From positions 1 through 64,000 of the forward strand of contig JAILPY010000061.1 in the NCBI GenBank assembly GCA_024699235.1: 64,000 nt of DNA, written 5' to 3'. The position numbers and the translations under genes are program-made. The notes beneath the pieces are model-generated. The model ran no database searches. It saw nothing but the letters and a program-made list of their open reading frames with translations, and was not told where the DNA came from. Below are positions 34,179-42,797 of this stretch, in pieces (position 1 is the stretch's first letter; every line of letters begins with the position of its first letter). Source of the stretch: Treponema sp. (GTDB taxonomy: Bacteria; Spirochaetota; Spirochaetia; Treponematales; Treponemataceae).

Positions 34179-35057
34179 ATGGATAAAAGGACTGCGCTTT
34201 CTAAAAAAGCACGCCTTCTGCATTTAAGCGCCTTGTCTCTTGCTGAAGGCATGAAGAATGGTGCTTTTCATTCTCTCTATAAAGGTGATGGCATTGAATT
34301 CAGAGGCGTTAGGGAATATTTAAAAGGCGATGATGTAAGGGCGATAGACTGGAATGTTACGGCCAGAATGGGGCATCCTTATGTAAAGGTTTTTGAGGAA
34401 GACAAGGAATTGGATGTTTTTATTATAATTGATACATCCCGTTCAATGCTGTCTGGTTCTGGAACAGTGACTAGACTTGAAAAGGCTATGGAATGTGCTT
34501 CATTATTGACTCTTGCATCGTACCATAATACAAGTCCTGTAGGGGCAGTGCTGTTTGATGGTAAGATTCGCTTTTCTTGCCCTCCAAAATCTGGTCATGA
34601 ACAGGTTATGTTTTTGCTTTCCCAATTTGAAAAAGATTATAAATCTGAAGAGAATGGCAGTGCATTGGATAATGCTCTGCTTGGTGCCGGGCGGCTTTTA
34701 AAGAAAAGGACTCTTGTAATGGTTTTTTCTGATTTCAGGACATCTGGATGGTTAGATTCCTTCGCCCGATTGTGTACAAAGCATGATGTAGTTGCTGTTC
34801 GCATAGAAGATCCTTCAGATGAAAAGCTTCCTGCTGTAGGTGCCATTCAGTTTAAAGATATGGAAAGCAATTATTCTTGTTTCCTTCCGACTTCATCGTC
34901 TTCGTTTCAGAAAGAATGGGCCAAGGCTAATCAGCTTCGTGTTGAATCTTGGAAATATGAATGTATGCGGCATGGAGGAATACCTCTGGCCGTAAATACT
35001 CAAGAAGATTCCCTTCATGAACTTTACAACTTTTTTTCTAAGAGAGAAAGGGTATGA
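34179..35057 (+). CDS. DUF58 von Willebrand A-like protein
   Basis: A 292-residue cytoplasmic protein. The DUF58 signature FRGVREYLKGDDVRAIDWNV is at about residue 45, followed by a vWA-like domain with a MIDAS-type motif DTSRSMLSG (about 86-94). These proteins are constant partners of MoxR and the Bat proteins. GGAG precedes the ATG by six bases. It overlaps the next gene by 4 bp. Confidence 0.9.
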   Translation: MDKRTALSKKARLLHLSALSLAEGMKNGAFHSLYKGDGIEFRGVREYLKGDDVRAIDWNVTARMGHPYVKVFEEDKELDVFIIIDTSRSMLSGSGTVTRLEKAMECASLLTLASYHNTSPVGAVLFDGKIRFSCPPKSGHEQVMFLLSQFEKDYKSEENGSALDNALLGAGRLLKKRTLVMVFSDFRTSGWLDSFARLCTKHDVVAVRIEDPSDEKLPAVGAIQFKDMESNYSCFLPTSSSSFQKEWAKANQLRVESWKYECMRHGGIPLAVNTQEDSLHELYNFFSKRERV

Positions 35058-36079
35058 TAAAACATAAGCTTCTTATATTTTCCTTTACTATATGTATATT
35101 ATGTACATTATTTGCATTTGCTGATGAACAGATTATTACTCCGAAATCTATTTATGTCGGGGATACTGCAGAACTTCGATATATGTTTCAGTCTCATACC
35201 GATCTGTTTTTAATGGCGGATCCTTCAAGAATTAATGGAGATACTGTAATTCTTGATACATCTTCTCAGGTGTTTAAAAAAATGGAAGATGTTTTTCTTG
35301 TAAAAAAAGCTGTACTTCAGAGAGTTGGCATTACTTATACTGTTATCATTACATTCGTACCCTGGGTAACTGGAGAAATTTCATTTGAAGAATGGAACCT
35401 TAATGAGTTGTGTGGCAATAACAGCGATGCAGCTCCTCTATTAATTAAACTTTCTCCTATACCTGTAATGTCTATCTTAAAACGAACAGATTCATCAGGA
35501 GAGGGAAATCCTGTATCTCCTATACTTATTCCTGGAACAAACTATGTTTTGTGGGGACTTATAATTACATTGCTTATAGTTCTCGTTTTTATAGCAATAT
35601 TTATTGCACGGTTTTCCTTGATTGCAGAAAAATTCTTAGAATTGAAAGAAAATATAGGTTTCAGCAGAAATGCCATCATTACAAAGCGAAAGCTTAATGC
35701 CTTAAAAAAGAGGCCTTATTCTGATATGGATTTTGCCAGTACATGGCAAAAAATAATGAGGGCATATTTAGAATATCGCTTTGGAACTCCATTCTCTTCT
35801 GTAACCGCAAGTTCTTTCTATTCAGTCATATCTGATTTGACTGGAGATATGCTTAATATGGAACAGGACAATGCAGTCATGTCTCTGCAGGGGCTTTTTA
35901 GAAGGACTGACTACATAAGGTATGCAGCCGGTTCTATAGATTCAGTGCAGCTTCCTGAAGAAGAGCATAAGGCAGGTTTTATAGATGGTGAAAGGGATAA
36001 TATTATAGATGTCTCAGTTTCTGATATTGAGGGACTTGAACTTAGGGAAAAGGAGATGAAACTGTATGGTAGAGTTTGA
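35054..36079 (+). CDS. Bat-operon membrane protein (exported N-domain, one TM, cytoplasmic tail)
   Basis: A 341-residue protein with a signal peptide (IFSFTICILCTLFAFA), an exported domain of about 140 residues, one TM helix at about 170-192 (WGLIITLLIVLVFIAIFI) and a 145-residue cytoplasmic tail containing TWQKIMRAYLEYRFGTPFSS. This layout resembles the DUF4381/BatD-like proteins found at this place in MoxR operons, but I do not recognise the family surely. It is coupled on both sides: 4-bp overlap upstream and 14-bp overlap with batA. Confidence 0.6.
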   Translation: MIKHKLLIFSFTICILCTLFAFADEQIITPKSIYVGDTAELRYMFQSHTDLFLMADPSRINGDTVILDTSSQVFKKMEDVFLVKKAVLQRVGITYTVIITFVPWVTGEISFEEWNLNELCGNNSDAAPLLIKLSPIPVMSILKRTDSSGEGNPVSPILIPGTNYVLWGLIITLLIVLVFIAIFIARFSLIAEKFLELKENIGFSRNAIITKRKLNALKKRPYSDMDFASTWQKIMRAYLEYRFGTPFSSVTASSFYSVISDLTGDMLNMEQDNAVMSLQGLFRRTDYIRYAAGSIDSVQLPEEEHKAGFIDGERDNIIDVSVSDIEGLELREKEMKLYGRV

Positions 36080-37067
36080 AAATCCTGCAGCATTCTTTTT
36101 ATTGCTGCTAATTCCTATATTATACTTTTTAAGATATTTAAAGATTTTTAGAGGAATAGCTTTTCCCGTTATATTGTCAGACTGGAATGGAGAAGCATTT
36201 TCTTTTCATAATAAATCTAGAAAAATTATAAGCGTTCTTGCAACTGTTTTTGGAATTGCTTCTTTTGCATGTCTTGTGGCTGCATATGCAAATCCAGTTT
36301 CCCGTAATCAAAAGAAAATATTCACATCTCGTGGCAGTGACATAATATTTGTGTTAGATATAAGTCCTTCGATGGCAGCAAAAGATATAGCAGGGATGTC
36401 TCGTCTGGAGGCAGCAAAAAGAGCAATTCATGCTTTAGCTGATGAAAATAGTGGTGACTCATTGGGTATTGTTGAAATGGCACGTGATGCTGCTGTTATA
36501 GTACCTCCCACTATGGATAGGAAAATTTTCTTTGACAGGCTAGATTCTATTATGGCAGGAGAAATGGGGGATGGAACTGCAATTGGCATGGGATTAACAT
36601 GTGCTGCATATCATTTAGAAAAATCGAAGGCGCCACGAAAATCTGTTGTTTTGATTTCTGACGGAGAAAATAATGCAGGAAGCATAAATCCCAATACTGC
36701 AGCAAGGTTTTTGGAAAGCAAGCAGATTTCCCTTTATGTTCTTGGCATAGGAACGAAAGGTTATGTTCCGCTTGAATATGTTGATCCTAATACTGGACAT
36801 GTATATTCTGGTTACATGGAATCAGAATATGACAGTCAGTTATTATCCCTTATTGCGGCATCTGCAGACGGATCCTTTTTTAATATCGAAACATTGTCGG
36901 CCCTGTCAAATGCCTTTAATTCGGTATCAAAAAATGAGTCTGCAGTACAAAGCTATATTGTAAAGAATTATGACACGGAATATTATACAGTACTGCTTTT
37001 GGTTGCCGCATTTCTTTTTGCTCTGTCATGGGTAATCCGCAGGTTTATCCTTCAGGAGGTTTTTTAA
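36066..37067 (+). CDS. batA: BatA: von Willebrand A membrane protein
   Basis: A 333-residue protein with two N-terminal TM helices (about 9-24 and 55-77), a periplasmic vWA domain and a C-terminal TM (about 307-325). The metal-ion-dependent adhesion site is complete: DISPSMAAKD, then the Thr in MGDGTAIGMG and Asp in ISDGENNAG. Bat proteins, named for Bacteroides aerotolerance, form envelope complexes in spirochaetes and Bacteroidetes; the exact activity is unknown. The stop TAA shares a base with the ATG of batB. Confidence 0.9.
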   Translation: MVEFENPAAFFLLLLIPILYFLRYLKIFRGIAFPVILSDWNGEAFSFHNKSRKIISVLATVFGIASFACLVAAYANPVSRNQKKIFTSRGSDIIFVLDISPSMAAKDIAGMSRLEAAKRAIHALADENSGDSLGIVEMARDAAVIVPPTMDRKIFFDRLDSIMAGEMGDGTAIGMGLTCAAYHLEKSKAPRKSVVLISDGENNAGSINPNTAARFLESKQISLYVLGIGTKGYVPLEYVDPNTGHVYSGYMESEYDSQLLSLIAASADGSFFNIETLSALSNAFNSVSKNESAVQSYIVKNYDTEYYTVLLLVAAFLFALSWVIRRFILQEVF

Positions 37068-38656
37068 TGAATATTTCAGACATATCAATAGAACGGCCTT
37101 CTGCATTTTATGCCTGCCTGCCTCTTCTGTTTGCCATTGTTTTTTTTATTGCCAGATACAGACATCTGTCTAAGAATGTGAGCGAAGAATACAGTTCACG
37201 CATAAAGAGACCTTTGTTTTTACGGACCTTGTGCTTTTCGATAGCAGTCTTTATGTTTATCTGTGCTTATGCAGGAATCTCGTGGGGTGGTACGGCTGTT
37301 CCTGTGCAAAAAAACGGCAGGGCTGTATGCTTTGTCTTTGACATTTCATACAGCATGAATGCCAAAGATACAAAAAAAGGCAGGACACGCCTTGAAACGG
37401 CTTCAAGGTATGCAGAATCCCTTATGGATTCTCTCGATAGCGCAAGCTTTTCTGTTGTGCTGGCTAAAGGCAATGGTACAGTTGCTGTTCCGCTTACGGA
37501 AGATCATGAGATTATCAGGGGACTGCTGGCGAATCTTTCTCCTGAGCTTATGACAGCAGGAGGCTCTAGCTTGGGAAAAGGAATTATGGCTGCAATAAAT
37601 TCTTTTCCTGCCCAATCTTCACAGGCCCCTTATATATGGCTCTTTACAGATGGAGAAGAAACAGATTCTGCATTGCTAAATGCATTGCAAGAGACTGTAA
37701 AGTATGGAATTCCTGTAACCATAATAGGCTTTGGTTCTGAAACTGAAAGCGAAATCCTTGCAGGGGACGGTAAGACTGCTGTAAAGACAGCACTTCGTTC
37801 TGATGCAATTCAAGCTGTCATAAATTCTGTTCAGTTGAAAAATTCAAAGAATAATCATAATGGAATTTCTTTTATAAAGGCGGAGGATAAGGGAACTGCA
37901 TATACTTTGCTTAAGAGTGCGTCTGAGGACCTTGTCATTACGTATGAAACTCAAAGTGTAAAGCGTTTTGCCCTGTTTTTGAAAATAGGCATATTTTTTA
38001 TTGCCTTGGCTGTAATTGCTGTAGAAGTTCACTTTCCTCCTGTGCATAAAAAGATGTTGAGGCTCTTTGGAAGTCTTTTTGTAATAACTCTTCTTACTGG
38101 CTGTTCGGGGCGGTTTTCGTGCGGTAAAAAGATTCTGGAAGGTCGGCTTGAATGGACGCGAAAGGATTATCATCAGGCGACTGTATCTTTTCTTGATGCA
38201 CTGGATATTGCAAGGCAAAATGACGATTCGTACCTTGAACAGTATGCACTATACGGTCTTGCCTCAACTTATTTAATGCTAGAAGAAAATGATGCCGCCA
38301 CAGAACGGTTAAGTCAGATAGCTCCAGACGCATCAGATGATGTAAGGTTTGCAATTCTATATGATACAGGGCTGCTTGCCCAAAAAAAAGGAGACTACGG
38401 AACTGCTGTTTCTCTGTTTAAGCAGGCGCTTCTGATAGATGGCTCTGATATACAGGCTAAGATAAATCTGGAACTTTCTCTGGAAAAAAATTCTGTACAG
38501 AATGGCGTAAAAGAACGGAATGTTACGTCTGTCTCTGAAGATTCAGAAGAACAGATGCTGGAAAATGCAATGTATTCTATGATGAGGGAAAAAGAAAAAG
38601 ATACATGGAAAAGTCAGAAACAAGAAGTCTCCGAAAGTGGTCCGTTGGATTATTAA
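37067..38656 (+). CDS. batB: BatB-BatC fusion: vWA domain plus TPR domain
   Basis: A 529-residue protein. Residues 1-300 are BatB-like: two TM helices, then a vWA domain with a full MIDAS (DISYSMNAKD, GGSSLGKG, FTDGEET). A TM at about 305-325 follows. Residues 330-346 then read like a lipoprotein signal peptide with lipobox LLTGC, and the rest is a TPR domain (YLEQYALYGLASTYLMLEEN and following) like BatC. This suggests two ancestral genes fused in frame, with the BatC signal retained. A Met at 38054 could be an internal start but has no ribosome site. CAGGAGG precedes ATG 37067. The 3' end overlaps the next gene by 52 bp. Confidence 0.85.
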   Translation: MNISDISIERPSAFYACLPLLFAIVFFIARYRHLSKNVSEEYSSRIKRPLFLRTLCFSIAVFMFICAYAGISWGGTAVPVQKNGRAVCFVFDISYSMNAKDTKKGRTRLETASRYAESLMDSLDSASFSVVLAKGNGTVAVPLTEDHEIIRGLLANLSPELMTAGGSSLGKGIMAAINSFPAQSSQAPYIWLFTDGEETDSALLNALQETVKYGIPVTIIGFGSETESEILAGDGKTAVKTALRSDAIQAVINSVQLKNSKNNHNGISFIKAEDKGTAYTLLKSASEDLVITYETQSVKRFALFLKIGIFFIALAVIAVEVHFPPVHKKMLRLFGSLFVITLLTGCSGRFSCGKKILEGRLEWTRKDYHQATVSFLDALDIARQNDDSYLEQYALYGLASTYLMLEENDAATERLSQIAPDASDDVRFAILYDTGLLAQKKGDYGTAVSLFKQALLIDGSDIQAKINLELSLEKNSVQNGVKERNVTSVSEDSEEQMLENAMYSMMREKEKDTWKSQKQEVSESGPLDY

Positions 38657-39993
38657 TTTTATTATTTGCGACAGTAAGTTCTTATGCTCAATGGAATTAT
38701 GAATCAATACGCAATTTAAGGTTTCATCAGAAGAATGAATATGTATATTCTCTGGATAATGAAGAATTTTATGTTGACATTGAGAATGTTTCGCCTAACG
38801 ATGTTTCGGTATATATGAATTCCATACCGGATAATGTAGAGCTTGTTTCAATAAAGAAAGAAACTTATATTCCCCCTCTGGAAAGTACAAATTCTTCTTA
38901 CGGAACTCATATTGTAATAACAGTTCGCTTTTTAAAATCTGGGAATTATAAATTGTTTGCATGTGATTTAGTGGTAAAGGGTAACTTTTTTAAAATACCG
39001 TTTAATGCAGTAAAGGTTTTTGAGAATGTCCAGCTTATAAAGCCTTCTCTTTCTATAGGATTCAATATAAACGGCAGCAATATTAGTGATGCAAAGAATA
39101 TAAGCGTGCCTGCCGGTACTCATATTCAATATACTGTATATGTTCAGTTTGCTTCTGATATTCAGGAAATTTCATGGTCTATTCCAGAAAATTCTCTTTT
39201 TGAGCAGATTTCTGAATATGAAATTGATAAAATTCCTTTTTCAGAACAAAGTTATGATGTTTTTTCAAAACGACGTCCGCTGGCAACCTTTGACTGGTGC
39301 CCCCTTTCTTCTGGAGTTTATAAGCTTCCTGCGGTTTCCGTTGAAGCTACTGCTTTAAATGGCTCCTCATGCAATCTAGGCTTTCCTGCATATACTGTGT
39401 CTGTAACAAAGGGCAGTGTTGAAAAATCTTTTAGCAGCAAACCTTCTTTTGAGTTCTCAGAATCTTTTGAGGCTCCCGATGATTTTTCAGTTTCTTCTGG
39501 GGTAAAAGAAGTTTCTGAATCATCTATTAAAGAATATTGTAATTTGCTTAAGGATGAAAGAAATTCATTTCCTGTTATAAGCAATGCGAAAGATAAGCGT
39601 ATTGAATTCGAAAGACTGTATAATTTGACTTCTTATACAGATATTCAAAGCAGGCCTTTGTTTATCTGCTTTATTATAATCGTTGTGATTTCAATTGTCC
39701 TAGGAATATTATTCTGCATATTCAGAAAATATTCGTTATTTCTATTTTGTGTGGGTTCCCTGTGCTTTTTTTCAGGCGTATGCATTTTTTATGGCTTGCG
39801 CGTAAACCGTAAGTATGCTGTTGTTACTGGAGGGAATCTTATGTCAATCCCTGAAAATAATACGTCAACAGGAATGGCAATTCAAAAAGGTTCTCTTTTA
39901 CGCATAAAAAAATATGCAGGGAATTGGCTTTATGTTGATTCTCATGATACGTCAGGATGGATACAGAAAGACAATGTAATTTTTATTGAATAG
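38605..39993 (+). CDS. BatD-like exported protein with C-terminal SH3-type domain
   Basis: A 462-residue protein with a signal peptide (WSVGLLILLFATVSSYA), a long extracytoplasmic part with beta-sandwich pattern as in BatD proteins, two adjacent TM helices at about 351-395 (FICFIIIVVISIVLGILFCI; LFLFCVGSLCFFSGVCIFYG) and a final 60-residue SH3-like domain (SIPENNTSTGMAIQKGSLLR ... DTSGWIQKDNVIFIE). In other lineages the SH3 module belongs to BatE, so here BatD and BatE functions may be joined. The gene overlaps batB by 52 bp. Confidence 0.72.
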   Translation: MEKSETRSLRKWSVGLLILLFATVSSYAQWNYESIRNLRFHQKNEYVYSLDNEEFYVDIENVSPNDVSVYMNSIPDNVELVSIKKETYIPPLESTNSSYGTHIVITVRFLKSGNYKLFACDLVVKGNFFKIPFNAVKVFENVQLIKPSLSIGFNINGSNISDAKNISVPAGTHIQYTVYVQFASDIQEISWSIPENSLFEQISEYEIDKIPFSEQSYDVFSKRRPLATFDWCPLSSGVYKLPAVSVEATALNGSSCNLGFPAYTVSVTKGSVEKSFSSKPSFEFSESFEAPDDFSVSSGVKEVSESSIKEYCNLLKDERNSFPVISNAKDKRIEFERLYNLTSYTDIQSRPLFICFIIIVVISIVLGILFCIFRKYSLFLFCVGSLCFFSGVCIFYGLRVNRKYAVVTGGNLMSIPENNTSTGMAIQKGSLLRIKKYAGNWLYVDSHDTSGWIQKDNVIFIE

Positions 39994-40008
39994 CTTTGTT
40001 TATAAAAT

Positions 40009-40566
40009 ATGGACTTCGGTGATATTTTAAATGAATGGGATAATTCTCAGAAAAGGACAAGGCAGCCTCAGAAAGGCATTCAAAAATCACATAAAAAGGC
40101 TAACGCTCCTACAAAAGAGGAAAAAGAAGCTATGAAGCAGGGATATTCTTATGAATGTCAAATGGCTGCAGATAATAATCGTCGTGCTAATCCTATGGAA
40201 GTGTGGCTTAACCGTTATGGTACGGTAGATAAAGACAAGATTGCAGATGAAGTAAATGAAAATAGAAAGCTTCACGACATAAATTATCTTAAGCAGCTGA
40301 AATCCCAGGCAGTTGTTGATTTACACGGACTGACGCGTGCAGAGGCTTGGGACAGGCTTCAGGGGTTTGTCACGGAGTGCTCCAGGAGAAATCTAAAAAA
40401 AATAATGATAATACACGGAAAAGGGCAGCACAGCCATGGATCCGACCCTGTGTTGGGATCTATGGTAAAACTGTTTATAGAGCAGGATTCCAGGCTAGGA
40501 ACCTCTGGTCATCCAGACCGGAATAATGGCGGATCTGGTGCCACTTGGGTTTTGCTGAAACAATAA
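40009..40566 (+). CDS. Smr-domain protein
   Basis: A 185-residue soluble protein. The N-terminal half is charged and Lys/Gln rich; the C-terminal half is a Smr domain with VVDLHGLTRAEAWDRLQGFV, the loop IIHGKGQHSHG and GGSGATWVLLK. Stand-alone Smr proteins are DNA or RNA endonucleases related to the MutS2 tail, some cutting collided mRNAs on ribosomes. The LDxHG signature is present as VDLHG. There is no clear ribosome site. It follows the Bat operon by 15 bp and may be read from it. Confidence 0.88.
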   Translation: MDFGDILNEWDNSQKRTRQPQKGIQKSHKKANAPTKEEKEAMKQGYSYECQMAADNNRRANPMEVWLNRYGTVDKDKIADEVNENRKLHDINYLKQLKSQAVVDLHGLTRAEAWDRLQGFVTECSRRNLKKIMIIHGKGQHSHGSDPVLGSMVKLFIEQDSRLGTSGHPDRNNGGSGATWVLLKQ

Positions 40567-40655
40567 GTCTGTATTTGTTAAATTTGTGTTATATTCCTTG
40601 TAATTAAAAGTTATTTGTTTTATTGTATTAGTATAAGGTGAATACAGGAAATAAT

Positions 40656-41222
40656 ATGGAAGATTTATATGCAGTTTTGGGAGTTGGCAGGGGTGCCTCT
40701 GCTGATGAAATAAAAAAAGCCTACAGAACTCTTGCATTTAAGTATCACCCTGACAGAAATCCGGGAGATACTGTAGCAGAAGAAAAATTTAAGCAGATTA
40801 ACTCTGCCTATGCAGTTCTCGGAGATGAAAGTAAAAAGAGAGAGTATGATTTGTACGGTTCTTCTGCATCATCCGGACAGTATGGTTATAACCAGCAGAA
40901 CGGTACCTATGGAACAGGTTCATATAATTATAGTCAGGACCCATTCTGGGAATTCTTTAATTCAGCTTCTAGGCCTAATTCTAATAACGATACTGACGAT
41001 AACACCTATCATTCTTGGAATGACTATAATTCAACGCAGGGATATACTCGTTCGTACTGGCTCAGAAAATTTTTAAAAGGCATTCTTCATGCTGTTTTAG
41101 GACTTGGAGTCAGCCGCTTCCTGTTTTGGGTATTCCCTATAAATATTATAGCTCTGATAATTGGTATAAATGGAATAATAGATGCTATTAGATCTGTAAA
41201 GTATATATTTATCAGCGAATAA
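40656..41222 (+). CDS. J-domain protein with C-terminal membrane segments
   Basis: A 188-residue protein. Residues 1-65 form a J domain ([23 protein letters not shown] in [10 protein letters not shown]), which stimulates the ATPase of a DnaK-type Hsp70. A Tyr/Asn/Ser-rich linker (about 75-135) follows, then two hydrophobic stretches near the C-terminus ([33 protein letters not shown]). No G/F or zinc domain of full DnaJ is present, so this is a type III, probably membrane-bound co-chaperone. The start at 40656 is set by AGGA six bases upstream. Confidence 0.88.
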   Translation: MEDLYAVLGVGRGASADEIKKAYRTLAFKYHPDRNPGDTVAEEKFKQINSAYAVLGDESKKREYDLYGSSASSGQYGYNQQNGTYGTGSYNYSQDPFWEFFNSASRPNSNNDTDDNTYHSWNDYNSTQGYTRSYWLRKFLKGILHAVLGLGVSRFLFWVFPINIIALIIGINGIIDAIRSVKYIFISE

Positions 41223-41225
41223 TAA

Positions 41226-41447
41226 TTAGCGTTCGCGGAAAATAATTCTTCCACGATTTAAGTCATAAGGAGAGAGTTCAACCTTTACGCTGTCACCAGG
41301 AACTATGCGGATATAATGCTTTCTCATTTTTCCGCTCAAATGTGCAAGAATAATATGTTTATTTTCTAATTCTACACGAAAAACCGTATTAGGAAGTGCT
41401 TCCTTAACGATTCCAACAACTTCAATAGCTTCATCTTTAGCTGCCAC
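41226..41447 (-). CDS. infA: Translation initiation factor IF-1
   Basis: A 73-residue OB-fold protein, full length for the family (E. coli has 72). [38 protein letters not shown] and [15 protein letters not shown] are classic. It binds the ribosomal A site during initiation. The start codon is GTG at 41447, preceded by TGGAGGA. It is divergent from the DksA-like gene. Confidence 0.97.
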   Translation of the reverse strand: MAAKDEAIEVVGIVKEALPNTVFRVELENKHIILAHLSGKMRKHYIRIVPGDSVKVELSPYDLNRGRIIFRER

Positions 41448-41536
41448 AAATTCCTCCAGAATTCATTTGCATTTTTAGATTTTTTTGCGTATATTAGTAT
41501 GTACAAAATAAAAATAATTGTCAACAAGGAGTAATT

Positions 41537-41893
41537 ATGAATGCAGATTTTTGTGAAGAGCAAAAACAGAAATTACTAATCCAAAGAAAAGAAATTCTTG
41601 AGTCCCTTGCTGGTCGCAGCGAACAGCTTGCAAAAATGGTTGAAACTCTCGAAACTGGTGATGATGCTGATATAGCTTCTGATACAATAGACCGTACTCT
41701 TTTAAACTCTCTGGGGGAGGCTTCCGCTTATCGCCTCCAGCTGATAGACAGTGCCCTTGACAGAATAAAGCAGGGAAAATACGGAATATGCCTTATATGC
41801 GGAAAGGAAATACCTGAAGCAAGGCTTGAAGCCATTCCGTATGCAGGGCTCTGCATAAACTGTCAGGCTAAAGAAGAAAAGAAGGGCCGTTAG
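41537..41893 (+). CDS. DksA/TraR-type zinc-finger protein
   Basis: A 118-residue protein with an N-terminal coiled coil (about 5-70, including ASDTIDRTLLNSLGEASAYR) and a C-terminal C4 zinc finger CLICG...CINC (about residues 91-112). DksA-type proteins enter the secondary channel of RNA polymerase and, with ppGpp, tune rRNA and stress promoters. The acidic DxxDxA tip of true DksA is approximated by DDADIASD. AAGGAG precedes the ATG. A terminator follows at once. Confidence 0.9.
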   Translation: MNADFCEEQKQKLLIQRKEILESLAGRSEQLAKMVETLETGDDADIASDTIDRTLLNSLGEASAYRLQLIDSALDRIKQGKYGICLICGKEIPEARLEAIPYAGLCINCQAKEEKKGR

Positions 41894-41909
41894 TCTTATT
41901 CTTTATGAT

Positions 41910-41956
41910 AAGAGGCATTGCTTGATTACCACATAGTCGGCAAGCCTCTTTTTTAT
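41910..41956 (+). terminator. Rho-independent terminator after the DksA-like gene
   Basis: AAGAGGC (41910-41916) pairs with GCCTCTT (41944-41950), extended by TTGC/GCAA across a small asymmetry, followed by a T-rich tail. It ends at the stop codon of the convergent PHP gene. Confidence 0.75.
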
Positions 41957-41957
41957 T

Positions 41958-42797
41958 TTAAATATTCTGTGTTTTCATTCCGTCTTTCGTAAAATAAGAA
42001 AGTTCTTCATAACCTGCCTGCTTTGCGTATAAAACAGCTTCTTCAAACCAATAGTCAATCGTATCTTTTGCATGAGAATCTGAATTTATAGTTACAGGAA
42101 CGTTAAGCTTATGCAGCTCTCTAAGAAAGAATGGAGACGGAAACGGCGTTTTCATGTATCCTCGGGCCATTCCTCCTGTATTTATTTCTACGCAAACATG
42201 AGAATCTGCAATAGCCTGGGCAGTCTGAATGACTTCATTCTTATACCATTCATCATCTTCGTTAAACAAAGGTTCTGGATTATTCTGTTTTCGTATTAAG
42301 TCAGGATGTCCTATTATGTCAAAGGAGCAGCTTTTAAGCATTTCCCTTTCAAGCTGAAAATACCTCTGTACAGCCTTTTTTACATCGCCGTCATAGTATA
42401 AATTGATGGCCTTTCGTACTTCCTGAGCATTGCCGTCTGCTTCGTAAAAGCCCTTTTTGCAAGGAACGTAATGAACGGATCCTATAAGAAAATCTGGATT
42501 GAAATCTCTGTAGGAAGTTTTGTCAGGAGAGCATAATCCTTCTATAAAGTCAGCCTCAAAGCCGCATAAGATTGAAATTTTATCTTTATACTTCTGTGAA
42601 AGTTCCCGTATTTTACTGCAATAGGCTTCGTGATTCTGGACGGGAATATGCCAGCTTGATGCAAAGGGGTACATCGAATGGGAACTGAATCCTAATATGT
42701 CAAATCCTTTATCAATTGCTGATAAAACCATTTCTTCCGCTGTATTTTTGCCGTCACAGAAAGTGCAGTGCGTGTGAAAGTTTGTTTTTATGCTCAT
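41958..42797 (-). CDS. PHP-family phosphatase, histidinol-phosphatase (HisK/HisJ) type
   Basis: A 279-residue protein with the PHP metal motifs: NFHTHCTFCDGKN at the start, SHSMYPFASSWH, FEADFIEG, IIGHPDLIRKQ, and VEINTGG plus SDSHAKD near the end. These ligate three metals for phosphoester hydrolysis. Histidinol-phosphatase is the best match by length and motif order, but no other his gene is present, so a different small phosphate substrate is possible. The ATG at 42797 overlaps the kinase stop as ATGA, so it is the third gene of a coupled set with the response regulator and kinase. Confidence 0.8.
   Translation of the reverse strand: MSIKTNFHTHCTFCDGKNTAEEMVLSAIDKGFDILGFSSHSMYPFASSWHIPVQNHEAYCSKIRELSQKYKDKISILCGFEADFIEGLCSPDKTSYRDFNPDFLIGSVHYVPCKKGFYEADGNAQEVRKAINLYYDGDVKKAVQRYFQLEREMLKSCSFDIIGHPDLIRKQNNPEPLFNEDDEWYKNEVIQTAQAIADSHVCVEINTGGMARGYMKTPFPSPFFLRELHKLNVPVTINSDSHAKDTIDYWFEEAVLYAKQAGYEELSYFTKDGMKTQNI

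Noticed and set aside
32131-37615. Numerous open frames opposite or shifted within the Bat operon and neighbours
   Set aside because: They lie inside clearly coding genes, lack ribosome sites and show no domain pattern.
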